From Planctomycetota bacterium (lineage in GTDB: Bacteria > Planctomycetota > JACOTG01 > JAJDCM01): 64,000 nucleotides of DNA. This document shows, in pieces, positions 38,375-47,733 of the stretch. Under the pieces are notes generated by a model, which did no database searches, had not been told where the DNA came from, and saw nothing but the letters and a program-made list of their open reading frames with translations. The stretch lies in assembly GCA_029260825.1 (NCBI GenBank), contig JAJDCM010000322.1, forward strand, positions 1 to 64,000, given 5' to 3'. A program made the translations under genes and the position numbers. How positions within the stretch are numbered: the stretch's first letter is position 1; each line of letters opens with the position of its first letter.

Positions 38375-41300
38375 ATGGCAAAGATCGATCCCGAGCTGCG
38401 TGTTCATAAGGACTGGCTGGGCCTGCTTCAGCCGGTGGGCCTCGTGGTCTCTCCGCCTGCTCTGGTCAAGGCCCAGGCGGTGCCGAGCGAGAACGTGGCC
38501 GAGCTCCAGCAGCAGCTCGTTTCGGTAGTGGAGATCCCGCCCGAGTCGCCCTTGGGCAGCGACGACGAGCCCTCTATCTGCGACCTTCCGGCCTTCCTGC
38601 GGACCGTGCTCGGTTGGTCCGCCGACGATATCGCCGGCGAACCGGGCGGCCCGCCCATGCCCGACCGACTCGAGCTGGTGCTGCCCGACTATGACGAGAC
38701 TGTGCGCCCCACCCATGCCGTGGTGGACAGCATGGGCGACGGAGAGCCACTGATGCTCGTCCAGGTGCTTTCCCCGGGCACCCCGCTCGATGAGGTGCGC
38801 GACGATGTCGCTCGCATCGGTTGGTCGGCGCCCCCCCAGGCCAAGCTCGAGCGCCTGATGCGCGAGGTGAAAGTACCGGCGGGCCTGCTCTGCAACGGCA
38901 ACGCCCTCCGCTTAGTCTACGCACCCAGCGGCGAATCCTCAGGGCACCTGACTTTCCCCGTCGCCGCCATGTGCGAGGTGAGCGGGCGGCCCATCCTTGC
39001 CGCCCTTCACATGCTGCTCTCGGAGCACCGGGTCTTCTCCGCCGCGAACGGCCGTCGGCTGCTCGACGTGCTCTCCGAGAGCCGAAAGTACCAGGCCGAG
39101 GTTTCCAACGCCCTCTCCGATCAGGTCCTGGGCGCGCTGTGGGAGCTCCTGCGAGGTTTCCAAGCCTCCGACACCGAGGATGGCCCACACATCTTCGATC
39201 AGACCGCCCGGGAAGATCCCGAGCACGTATACGGCGGACAGCTCACGCTGCTCATGCGCCTCATCTTCGTGCTCTACGCTGAGGACGAGGGACTGATGCC
39301 CGAGGGCGACGTCTATGCCAACAATTACTCGGTCTCGGGCCTCTACGACCGCTTGCGCTCGGACGCCGGCTGCTACCCCGACACGATGGACCAGAGGTAT
39401 GGGGCATACGCCTGGCTGCTTTCGCTTTTCCGCCTGATCTTCGACGGTGGCGGACATGGTGGGCTACGGTTACCGACCCGTCATGGTCAGCTCTTCAATC
39501 CCGACGAGTTTCCCTTCCTCGAAGGGCGGCCGCGTGGCGTTGGCCGGGTGATGAACGAGAAGTTCGAGGCTCCGCGGGTTTCGGACGGCTGCATCTACCG
39601 GGTGATCGAAGCCCTGCTGATCCTCGACGGCGAACGTCTCTCTTACCGGGCGCTGGATGTGGAGCAAGTGGGCTCGGTCTACGAGGCGATGATGGGCTAC
39701 GAGGTCGAGCGAGCTTTCGGATGCTGCATCGCCGTACGGCCTAAGCACGTGGTCGTTGACGTAAACGCATTGCTCGAGGTTGATGGAACCAAGCGCAAGA
39801 AACGGCTCAAAGACAAGGCGGACAGCGATCTCACGGGGGCTTCCGCCGCGGCCCTTAAGGCGGCGACCACGGTCGATGACGTGGTTGCGGCCCTAGGGCG
39901 ACGGGTCTCGCCCCGCTCCCTGGACGCAGCCGGCACGCCACGGTTGATGACCCCGGGTGCCCTCTATCTCCAGCCCGGAGAGGAGCGCCGGCGTACCGGC
40001 TCCCATTACACCCCACGGGAGCTGACCGAGCCTATCGTGTGTACCACCCTCCGGCCGGTGTTGGAGGCCCTGGGCGAGCGGCCCACGCCCGAGCAGATCC
40101 TTGACCTCAAGGTCTGCGACCCGGCCATGGGCTCCGGCGCCTTCCTGGTGGAGACTTGCCGACAGCTCGCCGAGCGCCTGGTGACCGCGTGGGAGGTCCA
40201 CGATGTCACGCCCAAGATCGACGCTGACGAGGAGCCCATCCTCCACGCCCGGCGGCTGGTGGCCCAGCGGTGCCTCTACGGCGTCGACAAGAACCCCTTC
40301 GCCGTGAATCTCGCGAAGCTCTCCATCTGGCTGGTGACCCTGGCCAAGAACCACGCGTTCACCTTCATCGACCACGCGCTCAAGCACGGCGACTCCCTGG
40401 TGGGGCTCACCAAGAAGCAGATCGCAGCCTTCCACTGGAAGACGGACACCGGCCCGGCCATGGACCTCTTCGAACTCAAGCTGAGGCAGGACATCGAGGA
40501 GGCCTTGGGCTGGCGGGACGCCCTTCAAGGGCTCGACGAGGGGGACTACAACCAGAAGAAGGAGGCGTGGTGGGAGGCCGAGAACGCACTCTCCGACGTC
40601 CGGCTCATCGGTGACCTGGCGGTGGCGGCCTTCTTCGGGGCCGACAAGGACAAGGCCCGCGAAGAGCTACGCGGTCAGTACCTCAGCAAGGTGGAGGCGT
40701 GGCGGGCGAACGAGGCCATCCGGCACGACCTGGAGGGCATCGTCGAGGAGCTGCGGGGCGGCGAGAAGCAGGTGCCGCCGATGCACTGGGAGATCGAGTT
40801 CCCCGAGGTGTTCGGGCGGGAGAATCCGGGCTTCGATGCGATGGTGGGGAATCCGCCTTTTCTGGGTGGTAGACGGATATCAACGGTTCATGGGTCGAGC
40901 TATCTTCGTTTGCTCTTAACTATCCATCCTGGGGCCGAGAACCTATGTGATTTGGTCGCACACTTTCTGAGGCGTGCCTATGGGCTCTTACGGGAACGAG
41001 GCACCGTGGGGATGGTCGCGACAAACAGCGTAGCGCAGGGGGATACTCGCACAGGCGGTCTATCACACATTTGCGCCAGACAAACCGGAACAATTTTTGC
41101 GGCAAGACGCCGGTATAAATGGCCAAATGTCTCAGTGGTTGTCAGTGTCGTTCATGTCATTAAGGGCGCCTTCCATGGGCCCCGCTATCTGGATGACACG
41201 GTAGTTCCAGCAATCACCGCGTTCCTATTCCACAAGGGGGGCCATGTTGACCCGGCCCGGTTTGCTGGACGCAACGCACTCTTCTCCTCAGGAAGTCAAA

Positions 41301-42382
41301 TCTATGGTCAAGGATTCCTCTTCGCGGACAATGACAAAAAAGCCAACTCTCTTGCATGCAGGCGCAGGTTACTTTCCGAGTACCCACGAGAAGCTTCACG
41401 GGTACATCCATACATGGGTGGAAGCGAGCTCAACACAAGCCCAACTCAAGCTCCTCACCGATGTGTAATCTACCTGAGTGATGTTTCTACAGAAGATGAA
41501 CTCGATAAGTACCCCGGCCTTGCGCAAATCGTACGCGAGAAGGTGAAACCGGAACGAGATCGCCTACCGCCTGGTGGCAGCAATACACCATTGAAGCGTC
41601 GTTGGTGGGCGTATCAAGCCCACCGACCTGAATTGTATGCGGCGATGGAGAAGCTTGATCGCGTACTCGTTTGCTCAAAGGTGGCTCCATATTTCACTTT
41701 CGCCCTGTTGCCGACAGACATAGTGTTCTCCCAGAAGCTAAATGTTTTCTTACTCAACAGCAGGAATGACTTTGCGATACTTCAGTCGCGACCGCACATA
41801 GTTTGGGCACGTTTCTTCAGTAGCACTTCAATGGAGTTGCCCAACTATGTTCCCTCTGATTGTTTCGAGACTTTCCCCTTCCCTGAGAACTGGCAGACCG
41901 ACCCCACCCTCGAAGCCGCGAGCAAGATCTACTACGAGTTTCGCGCCGACCTGATGGTCCGAAACGACGAGGGACTCACCAAGACCTACAACCGTTTCCA
42001 CGACCCGGACAACCACGACACGGACATCGTGAAACTCCGCGAACTGCACGCCGACATGGACCGGGCGGTGCTGGACGCCTACGACTGGAACGACATCTCC
42101 ACCGACTGCGAGTTCCTCCTCGACTACGAGATCGACGAGGAGACCTGGGGCACCAAGAAGAAACCATATCGCTACCGATGGCCTGACGCAGTCCATGACG
42201 AGGTCCTGGCTCGCCTGCTTGACTTGAACCAGGAGCGGTACCAGGAAGAAGTCGCCGCCGGGCTGCATGCCGAGATCGGCAAGAAGAATTCAGCAACGAA
42301 GAAGACCAAATCCAAGGCCGCACCCGCGTCCGACGGCACCCTGCCACTTTTCGCCGAAATGAATCGGTCTGAGGACGGGTGA
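38375..42382 (+). CDS. drmMI: DISARM class 1 adenine-specific DNA methyltransferase DrmMI
   Basis: VCDPAMGSGAFLVETCR (motif I), AMVGNPPFLGG (NPPF motif IV), HYTPRELTEPIV; position between drmD and drmA. Confidence 0.9.
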   Translation: MAKIDPELRVHKDWLGLLQPVGLVVSPPALVKAQAVPSENVAELQQQLVSVVEIPPESPLGSDDEPSICDLPAFLRTVLGWSADDIAGEPGGPPMPDRLELVLPDYDETVRPTHAVVDSMGDGEPLMLVQVLSPGTPLDEVRDDVARIGWSAPPQAKLERLMREVKVPAGLLCNGNALRLVYAPSGESSGHLTFPVAAMCEVSGRPILAALHMLLSEHRVFSAANGRRLLDVLSESRKYQAEVSNALSDQVLGALWELLRGFQASDTEDGPHIFDQTAREDPEHVYGGQLTLLMRLIFVLYAEDEGLMPEGDVYANNYSVSGLYDRLRSDAGCYPDTMDQRYGAYAWLLSLFRLIFDGGGHGGLRLPTRHGQLFNPDEFPFLEGRPRGVGRVMNEKFEAPRVSDGCIYRVIEALLILDGERLSYRALDVEQVGSVYEAMMGYEVERAFGCCIAVRPKHVVVDVNALLEVDGTKRKKRLKDKADSDLTGASAAALKAATTVDDVVAALGRRVSPRSLDAAGTPRLMTPGALYLQPGEERRRTGSHYTPRELTEPIVCTTLRPVLEALGERPTPEQILDLKVCDPAMGSGAFLVETCRQLAERLVTAWEVHDVTPKIDADEEPILHARRLVAQRCLYGVDKNPFAVNLAKLSIWLVTLAKNHAFTFIDHALKHGDSLVGLTKKQIAAFHWKTDTGPAMDLFELKLRQDIEEALGWRDALQGLDEGDYNQKKEAWWEAENALSDVRLIGDLAVAAFFGADKDKAREELRGQYLSKVEAWRANEAIRHDLEGIVEELRGGEKQVPPMHWEIEFPEVFGRENPGFDAMVGNPPFLGGRRISTVHGSSYLRLLLTIHPGAENLCDLVAHFLRRAYGLLRERGTVGMVATNSVAQGDTRTGGLSHICARQTGTIFAARRRYKWPNVSVVVSVVHVIKGAFHGPRYLDDTVVPAITAFLFHKGGHVDPARFAGRNALFSSGSQIYGQGFLFADNDKKANSLACRRRLLSEYPREASRVHPYMGGSELNTSPTQAPHRCVIYLSDVSTEDELDKYPGLAQIVREKVKPERDRLPPGGSNTPLKRRWWAYQAHRPELYAAMEKLDRVLVCSKVAPYFTFALLPTDIVFSQKLNVFLLNSRNDFAILQSRPHIVWARFFSSTSMELPNYVPSDCFETFPFPENWQTDPTLEAASKIYYEFRADLMVRNDEGLTKTYNRFHDPDNHDTDIVKLRELHADMDRAVLDAYDWNDISTDCEFLLDYEIDEETWGTKKKPYRYRWPDAVHDEVLARLLDLNQERYQEEVAAGLHAEIGKKNSATKKTKSKAAPASDGTLPLFAEMNRSEDG

Positions 42383-42400
42383 TGTGCAGGAGGTGATGCC

Positions 42401-45400
42401 ATGAACGACGTTGCTGCAGTCCGCAGCCGCATTCTCGACGCCCTGCAGCTTGACCTCGTAGGCCCCCGCCATGGCGAGCCGGGTCACGAGGCCTACGCCG
42501 AGGAGATCCTGCCCGTCGCCCCGTCCAAGTGGTATTTGGCGGGCTTTCTCGTGCCCTACGAGGCGCCCGCCGAGCAGCGGTCCGACGACGACGGCGACGA
42601 TTCCCTGGACCAAGTAGAACGGCCGGTGGATGGCGACGACGACAACGCCCCCGAGTCCACCTCGGCCCGCAAAGCATTCTTCCCCTCGTCCATGGGTCTC
42701 TCGGTGCTGGTGCCCCGCGATACCGATCGGCTCCAGGTGCGAATCTCCTGGGCCGACTACGCCCCAGTGGTCGACGACGGTGATGAGAAGGGCGACGGCG
42801 ATTCCGTCGGTGAGCCGGTTACGGAAGAGCTCGCCGTCGAGCAGATCGAGGGCGAGGACAGCGAGGCCGGGGGTGACCCGGAGCGCCGCAAACGCCCCCG
42901 AGGTTGGCGACGACTTCTCCGCGAAGCGGAAGTCGAGCTCACGCTCCGGGAGGGGGAGCCCGTGCCGACCGAGGTCCCAAGGGGCGAGGGGCTCCGGGTC
43001 GTGGTGTCTGTCCGTCGGGTGGATGACACCGAGCTGGTCCCGACCGGCACCCGCTCGGCCTCAGTCTTCCTCGTCAACCACCGGCGGCCATCGCCGGACA
43101 TGACTCGGGACGCGGCCTATGTGTTCCAGGCCGAGCTGTCGCTAATCGCAATCCAGCCCTTTGTCCCCCGGCCCAACTTACGCGGGCACCAGAGCGACGA
43201 CTGGGACGAGAAGGTGGCCGACCTTCAGTACGCCGACGCCGTAGAGTATGCCGTGGGCCACAACATCTCGGCGGTGGCGCTGACCGGCGAAGGCGGCTGC
43301 CGGGAGGTGCGAACCACCTGGATGCCCACCGCGGACGTGGAAAAGGTCGTTCCGGCGCAGCTTGACGAGGTGGAGCTGGGCATCGAGGCTTTGGCGGGTG
43401 CCGAGTCGGCCGAGGCCGTCCGCGCCATGGTGGGTCCGATGGTCGAGAGCTACGGGGAGTGGATCGAGGGCCAGCTTCACCAGCTCCCGGGAGACCCGAA
43501 GCGAGCCCAGGTGGGCCGGGATCTCATGGCCCGAGCGGGGCGGGCCCGGGACCGCATCCAGACTGGGCTTGACGCCTTGGACCAACCCCATGTACTCGAG
43601 GCGTTCCGGATTGCTAACAAGGCTATCGCCACGGCGATCCGCCAGCGGGACTGCCACGGCACGCCCGAGGCGAACCCCGCCGACATGGGTACGCCCGTCT
43701 GGTATCCATTCCAGCTCGCCTTCCTCCTGACGAATATCGTGGGTGTTGTCGACGGGGAGCACCCGGACCGAAAGGTGGTGGACCTGCTCTTCTTCCCCAC
43801 CGGCGGCGGCAAGACCGAGGCGTACCTGGGCCTGGCGGCCTTCACCATGGTGCTGCGCCGCCTTCGGGACCCGTCCATCCAGTCGGCGGGCCTTTCGGTG
43901 ATCATGCGCTACACCCTGCGCCTCTTGACTCTCGACCAACTCGGTCGCGCGGCGACCCTCATCTGTGCTCTTGAGCTCGAGCGGCAGGACGACGTCCCCA
44001 AGCTAGGCGCATGGCCCTTCGAGATCGGCCTGTGGGTGGGCCAAACGGCGACGCCGAACGTGATGGGCAAGAAGGGTGATAAGAACCGCTACTCAGCTCG
44101 GGCGCGGACCGTCGCCTTCCTCAATGACGACCGCCGCAAGCCCTCACCAATCCCGCTGGAGAACTGCCCCTGGTGCGGGACCAAGTTCCAGAAGGATAGC
44201 TTCACCCTGCTCCCCGACGCCAACGAGCCGACGGATTTGCGGGTGATGTGTGTTAACCGTCGGTGTGCATTCCACGTGCGCCGGCAGGAGCGCGGCTTGC
44301 CCATCCTCGCTGTGGACGATCCCATTTACCGGCGACTCCCTACCTTCATCATCGCTACCGTCGATAAATTCGCGAACTTGCCATGGGTGGGCGAGACCGC
44401 CGGGCTTTTCGGCCGGGTGGAGCGGTACGATTCGGATGGCTTCTATGGTCCGACCCGGGCCGGTGTGGGGCGGGCCCTGGAGCAGCCATTGCCGCCGCCC
44501 GACCTCATCATCCAGGACGAGTTGCACCTGATTTCCGGGCCGCTCGGCACCTTGGTCGGGCTTTACGAGACGGCCATTGACGCCCTGTGCACTAATCCCG
44601 TGGGCGGCGAGGGCGTGCGGCCAAAGATCGTTGCCTCCACGGCGACGGTGCGCCGGGCGGAGCGGCAGATCCGCGGCCTGTTCGGCCGGGCCAATGTGGA
44701 TATCTTTCCGCCACCGGGTCCGGACCGTCGGGACTCTTTCTTCGCGAAGACCGTGAGCTCGTCAGAGCGCAATCCACGCACCTACGTGGGCATTGCCGCA
44801 CAGGGCCGGAACCTGAAAGTGGTGCTTTTACGGACTTACCTCGCGCTGCTTTCAGCGGGACAGAAGGTCTGGCAGGAATCCGGCGGGGTCCGAAACTCCG
44901 ACAACCCGGCTGACCCCTATATGACGTTGCTCGGCTATTTCAACTCGCTCCGGGAGTTGGGCGGTAGCCGCCGCATCGTCGAGGACGAAGTGCGCTCTCG
45001 GCTCGGGGACTATGGCCTTCGCCGTCGTCGCAAGGACATGGAGCAGTTACTCTTCGCCAACCGCAAGAATTTCGCGGAGCCTCGGGAGCTCACTAGCCGG
45101 GTAAGCACGAACGAGGTTGCCGACACGAAGCGGCGACTCGCACTCGCCTTCCAGGATAAGGAGCGCGTGGACGTGGCACTGGCCACCAACATGATCTCCG
45201 TGGGCCTCGACATCACGCGCCTGGGGCTCATGGTGGTTTTGGGCCAGCCCAAGACAGCCGCGGAGTATATCCAGGCCACTAGCCGAGTGGGCCGTGACGA
45301 CAAGCGGCCGGGGTTGGTGGTGACCCTGCTCAACGTTCACCGCCCCCGGGACCGGTCCCACTACGAGCGGTTCGAAGCCTGGCACGAGAGCTTCTACCGG

Positions 45401-45889
45401 GCCATCGAGGCCACCAGCGTCACCCCGTTCTCGCCTCGGGCGATCGATCGTGGAATCGCAGGGATCACGGTTGCGCTTGCTCGTCTGGGGCACCCAGGGC
45501 TCACTGCCCCGCGCCATGCGGCGGCCATAACCCGGCACCGCAACGAACTGGACTTCGTGCTTGACTCAATCTCAAGGCGGGCGGAGGGCCACGACGGAGG
45601 GCTAACGGGCGAGGAGCAGGAGGAATTGCGTCAGAAACTCCGGGGGCGGGTCCAGGACCTGCTCGACACTTGGGCGAGCATCGCAAGTCGCAAGGGCGAG
45701 CTACAATACCAGCGAGAAGTAGGGGTGGCGCCGCCCCTACTCTTCGACCCGCTGGACCCCGATTTGGAACGGCAGCCCAGGGAAGCACGCAAGTTCACGG
45801 CGCACCGCAGTCTGCGGGACGTGGAGCCCACGGTTAACCTGTGGCTGTGCAACCCCGACGGCTTCGAGATCGAGGGGGAGCGGCTATGA
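42401..45889 (+). CDS. drmA: DISARM helicase DrmA
   Basis: LLFFPTGGGKTEAYLGLAAF (Walker A), LIIQDELHLISGPLG, ATNMISVGLDITRLGLMVVLGQPKTAAEYIQATSRVGR. Confidence 0.92.
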   Translation: MNDVAAVRSRILDALQLDLVGPRHGEPGHEAYAEEILPVAPSKWYLAGFLVPYEAPAEQRSDDDGDDSLDQVERPVDGDDDNAPESTSARKAFFPSSMGLSVLVPRDTDRLQVRISWADYAPVVDDGDEKGDGDSVGEPVTEELAVEQIEGEDSEAGGDPERRKRPRGWRRLLREAEVELTLREGEPVPTEVPRGEGLRVVVSVRRVDDTELVPTGTRSASVFLVNHRRPSPDMTRDAAYVFQAELSLIAIQPFVPRPNLRGHQSDDWDEKVADLQYADAVEYAVGHNISAVALTGEGGCREVRTTWMPTADVEKVVPAQLDEVELGIEALAGAESAEAVRAMVGPMVESYGEWIEGQLHQLPGDPKRAQVGRDLMARAGRARDRIQTGLDALDQPHVLEAFRIANKAIATAIRQRDCHGTPEANPADMGTPVWYPFQLAFLLTNIVGVVDGEHPDRKVVDLLFFPTGGGKTEAYLGLAAFTMVLRRLRDPSIQSAGLSVIMRYTLRLLTLDQLGRAATLICALELERQDDVPKLGAWPFEIGLWVGQTATPNVMGKKGDKNRYSARARTVAFLNDDRRKPSPIPLENCPWCGTKFQKDSFTLLPDANEPTDLRVMCVNRRCAFHVRRQERGLPILAVDDPIYRRLPTFIIATVDKFANLPWVGETAGLFGRVERYDSDGFYGPTRAGVGRALEQPLPPPDLIIQDELHLISGPLGTLVGLYETAIDALCTNPVGGEGVRPKIVASTATVRRAERQIRGLFGRANVDIFPPPGPDRRDSFFAKTVSSSERNPRTYVGIAAQGRNLKVVLLRTYLALLSAGQKVWQESGGVRNSDNPADPYMTLLGYFNSLRELGGSRRIVEDEVRSRLGDYGLRRRRKDMEQLLFANRKNFAEPRELTSRVSTNEVADTKRRLALAFQDKERVDVALATNMISVGLDITRLGLMVVLGQPKTAAEYIQATSRVGRDDKRPGLVVTLLNVHRPRDRSHYERFEAWHESFYRAIEATSVTPFSPRAIDRGIAGITVALARLGHPGLTAPRHAAAITRHRNELDFVLDSISRRAEGHDGGLTGEEQEELRQKLRGRVQDLLDTWASIASRKGELQYQREVGVAPPLLFDPLDPDLERQPREARKFTAHRSLRDVEPTVNLWLCNPDGFEIEGERL

Positions 45890-47733
45890 ATAGACGGAAC
45901 CAGGCCAAGAACATCCCTCCCACGGGCGAGTTGCGTCAGAGCCAGCTCCTCACGACCTTCGGCCCGGGGTCCATGGTCGACCTACCCAACCAAGCGGTCT
46001 TGATCGGGGGGCTGGATCACTGGCAGTTCGCCGAGCGAAAGCGGGTATTTGAGGATCGCCTCGAGGGCTATCTTCGCGAGCTTCTGTCCCTCGACGAGCT
46101 GACCCTCTACGAGCCGCCGGTCGACAACGGCGATCCGATGGCGCCACGGTCAGGCATTACGGCCTTCCTCTTCCCGGCGTGGTTCCTGGCGCAGGTAGAC
46201 GAGACCTACGAAGCCCCTGGCGGACGCGTGTACCGGACCCGACCGCTTGTCCCCTGGGACAGGCTGGTGAGGGGCGGCTACCTGAACCGGGACCGCAAGG
46301 TCGTCCCGGTAGTGCCGGTTCGCTTCGTTCAGGCCTGCGTGAAAGGGCACATCAGCGACATCGACTGGTACGCCTTCGTCCGTGAGACCTTTGACCATGA
46401 TCGGGCCGGACAGCTGTGGCTGGACGAAGGCGGCGCCGGTAATGATTTCGCCGAGATCTATCTCCGAGACGAGCGGAATAGCAACCATCGCAGGCCGTTG
46501 GGCCACGCTACTGTCCCCGGCGCTAAGGTGCTGGGAAACTGCTCCGGCCGGATGCCTTGGCTCGGACCTCGGCACTGGGACAAGTGTGAGGAGCCGAACC
46601 GCTTGCTCACCCGCTCGGCGTCGAACGCCTACTTCTCGCAGACCGTGAACGTGATCGCCATCCCCGACACCGACGCTGCCCTGAAGGGTGCCGTCGACGA
46701 GGTGTTCGATGACTTCCTGCAATATTCCGAGAGCTGCGAGGACGTGACTCGGGAGCGCCGAAAGCAGCGGGTGATGAACGCCCTCGAGGGGCACAGTAGT
46801 GAGGCGGTCTGGGCGGACATTCAGCGTCGGAAGGGGGGCGTCCCGGCAGAGAGCCGCAGCATCAAGCAAGCGGAGATCGAGACTTTGATGGCCTCTCCCG
46901 ACACCGTGGGAGAGGATGTTCCTGGGGGCGACTTCTACGCCCGGGCGAGATCGCTGACGGGGCTGCCCGCCCCGTTCCAGGGCCGCCTCGACCGGGTGGT
47001 TCTGGTGCACCGGCTTCGCGAGGTGATGGCCCAGGTGGGCTTCACTCGTTTCGAGCCGGTCATGCCCGACATCGACGGTGAGCTCGACCTCCATGTGGAG
47101 CCGGCCCCCCTCGCCCGGGAGACGACCTGGTTGCCGGCCATCGAGAACAGGGGCGAAGGCGTGTTTCTCTCTTTCTCCCGGGCCGCCATCGAGAGTTGGA
47201 TGTCCCGGCCCGGGGTGCGGGCTCGCTCGGCGCAGTTGGTGGCAGGTTTCGAGTCCTGGGTGGAGCGGAAGGGGGCCGACAACGCGACATTTCCTGGGGT
47301 TCCCTACCTGATGCTACACAGCCTCTCGCACCTCCTGATCACCGCGGTCGCCCTTGAATGTGGATACTCGGCGAGCGCCATTCGCGAGCGGGTCTACGCC
47401 GGAGAGTACGGCTTCGGGATCCTGCTCTACACCGGATCGGCCGGGTCTGAGGGCACTCTCGGCGGCCTGGTAGAGGTTGGGCGAGATATAGAGAGCCACC
47501 TCCGTCGTGCCCTGGAGCTTGGTCGCCTGTGCTCTAACGACCCGGTCTGTGCCCAGCACGACTCCCCGAACCCCCACGAGGAGCGTTTCCTTCACGGGTC
47601 CGCGTGCCACGGCTGCTTGCTCATCGCCGAGACGAGCTGTGAGCGTTGCAACGAATTTCTGGACCGGGCGCTGGTGGTCCCCACTGTGTCGATACGGGAC
47701 TCGGCTTTCTTCGGGGGGGAGGGCTGCGGATGA
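45886..47733 (+). CDS. drmB: DISARM protein DrmB (DUF1998-containing)
   Basis: LRQSQLLTTFGPGSMVDLPNQAVLIGGLDHW; C-terminal LMLHSLSHLLITAVALECGYSASAIRERVY...GILLYTGSAGSEGTLGGLVEVGR...CHGCLLIAETSCERCNEFLDRALVVPT. Start ATG overlaps drmA TGA. Confidence 0.93.
   Translation: MNRRNQAKNIPPTGELRQSQLLTTFGPGSMVDLPNQAVLIGGLDHWQFAERKRVFEDRLEGYLRELLSLDELTLYEPPVDNGDPMAPRSGITAFLFPAWFLAQVDETYEAPGGRVYRTRPLVPWDRLVRGGYLNRDRKVVPVVPVRFVQACVKGHISDIDWYAFVRETFDHDRAGQLWLDEGGAGNDFAEIYLRDERNSNHRRPLGHATVPGAKVLGNCSGRMPWLGPRHWDKCEEPNRLLTRSASNAYFSQTVNVIAIPDTDAALKGAVDEVFDDFLQYSESCEDVTRERRKQRVMNALEGHSSEAVWADIQRRKGGVPAESRSIKQAEIETLMASPDTVGEDVPGGDFYARARSLTGLPAPFQGRLDRVVLVHRLREVMAQVGFTRFEPVMPDIDGELDLHVEPAPLARETTWLPAIENRGEGVFLSFSRAAIESWMSRPGVRARSAQLVAGFESWVERKGADNATFPGVPYLMLHSLSHLLITAVALECGYSASAIRERVYAGEYGFGILLYTGSAGSEGTLGGLVEVGRDIESHLRRALELGRLCSNDPVCAQHDSPNPHEERFLHGSACHGCLLIAETSCERCNEFLDRALVVPTVSIRDSAFFGGEGCG

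Noticed and set aside
46150-47094. 314-aa minus-strand ORF opposite drmB
   Set aside because: Antisense shadow of drmB.
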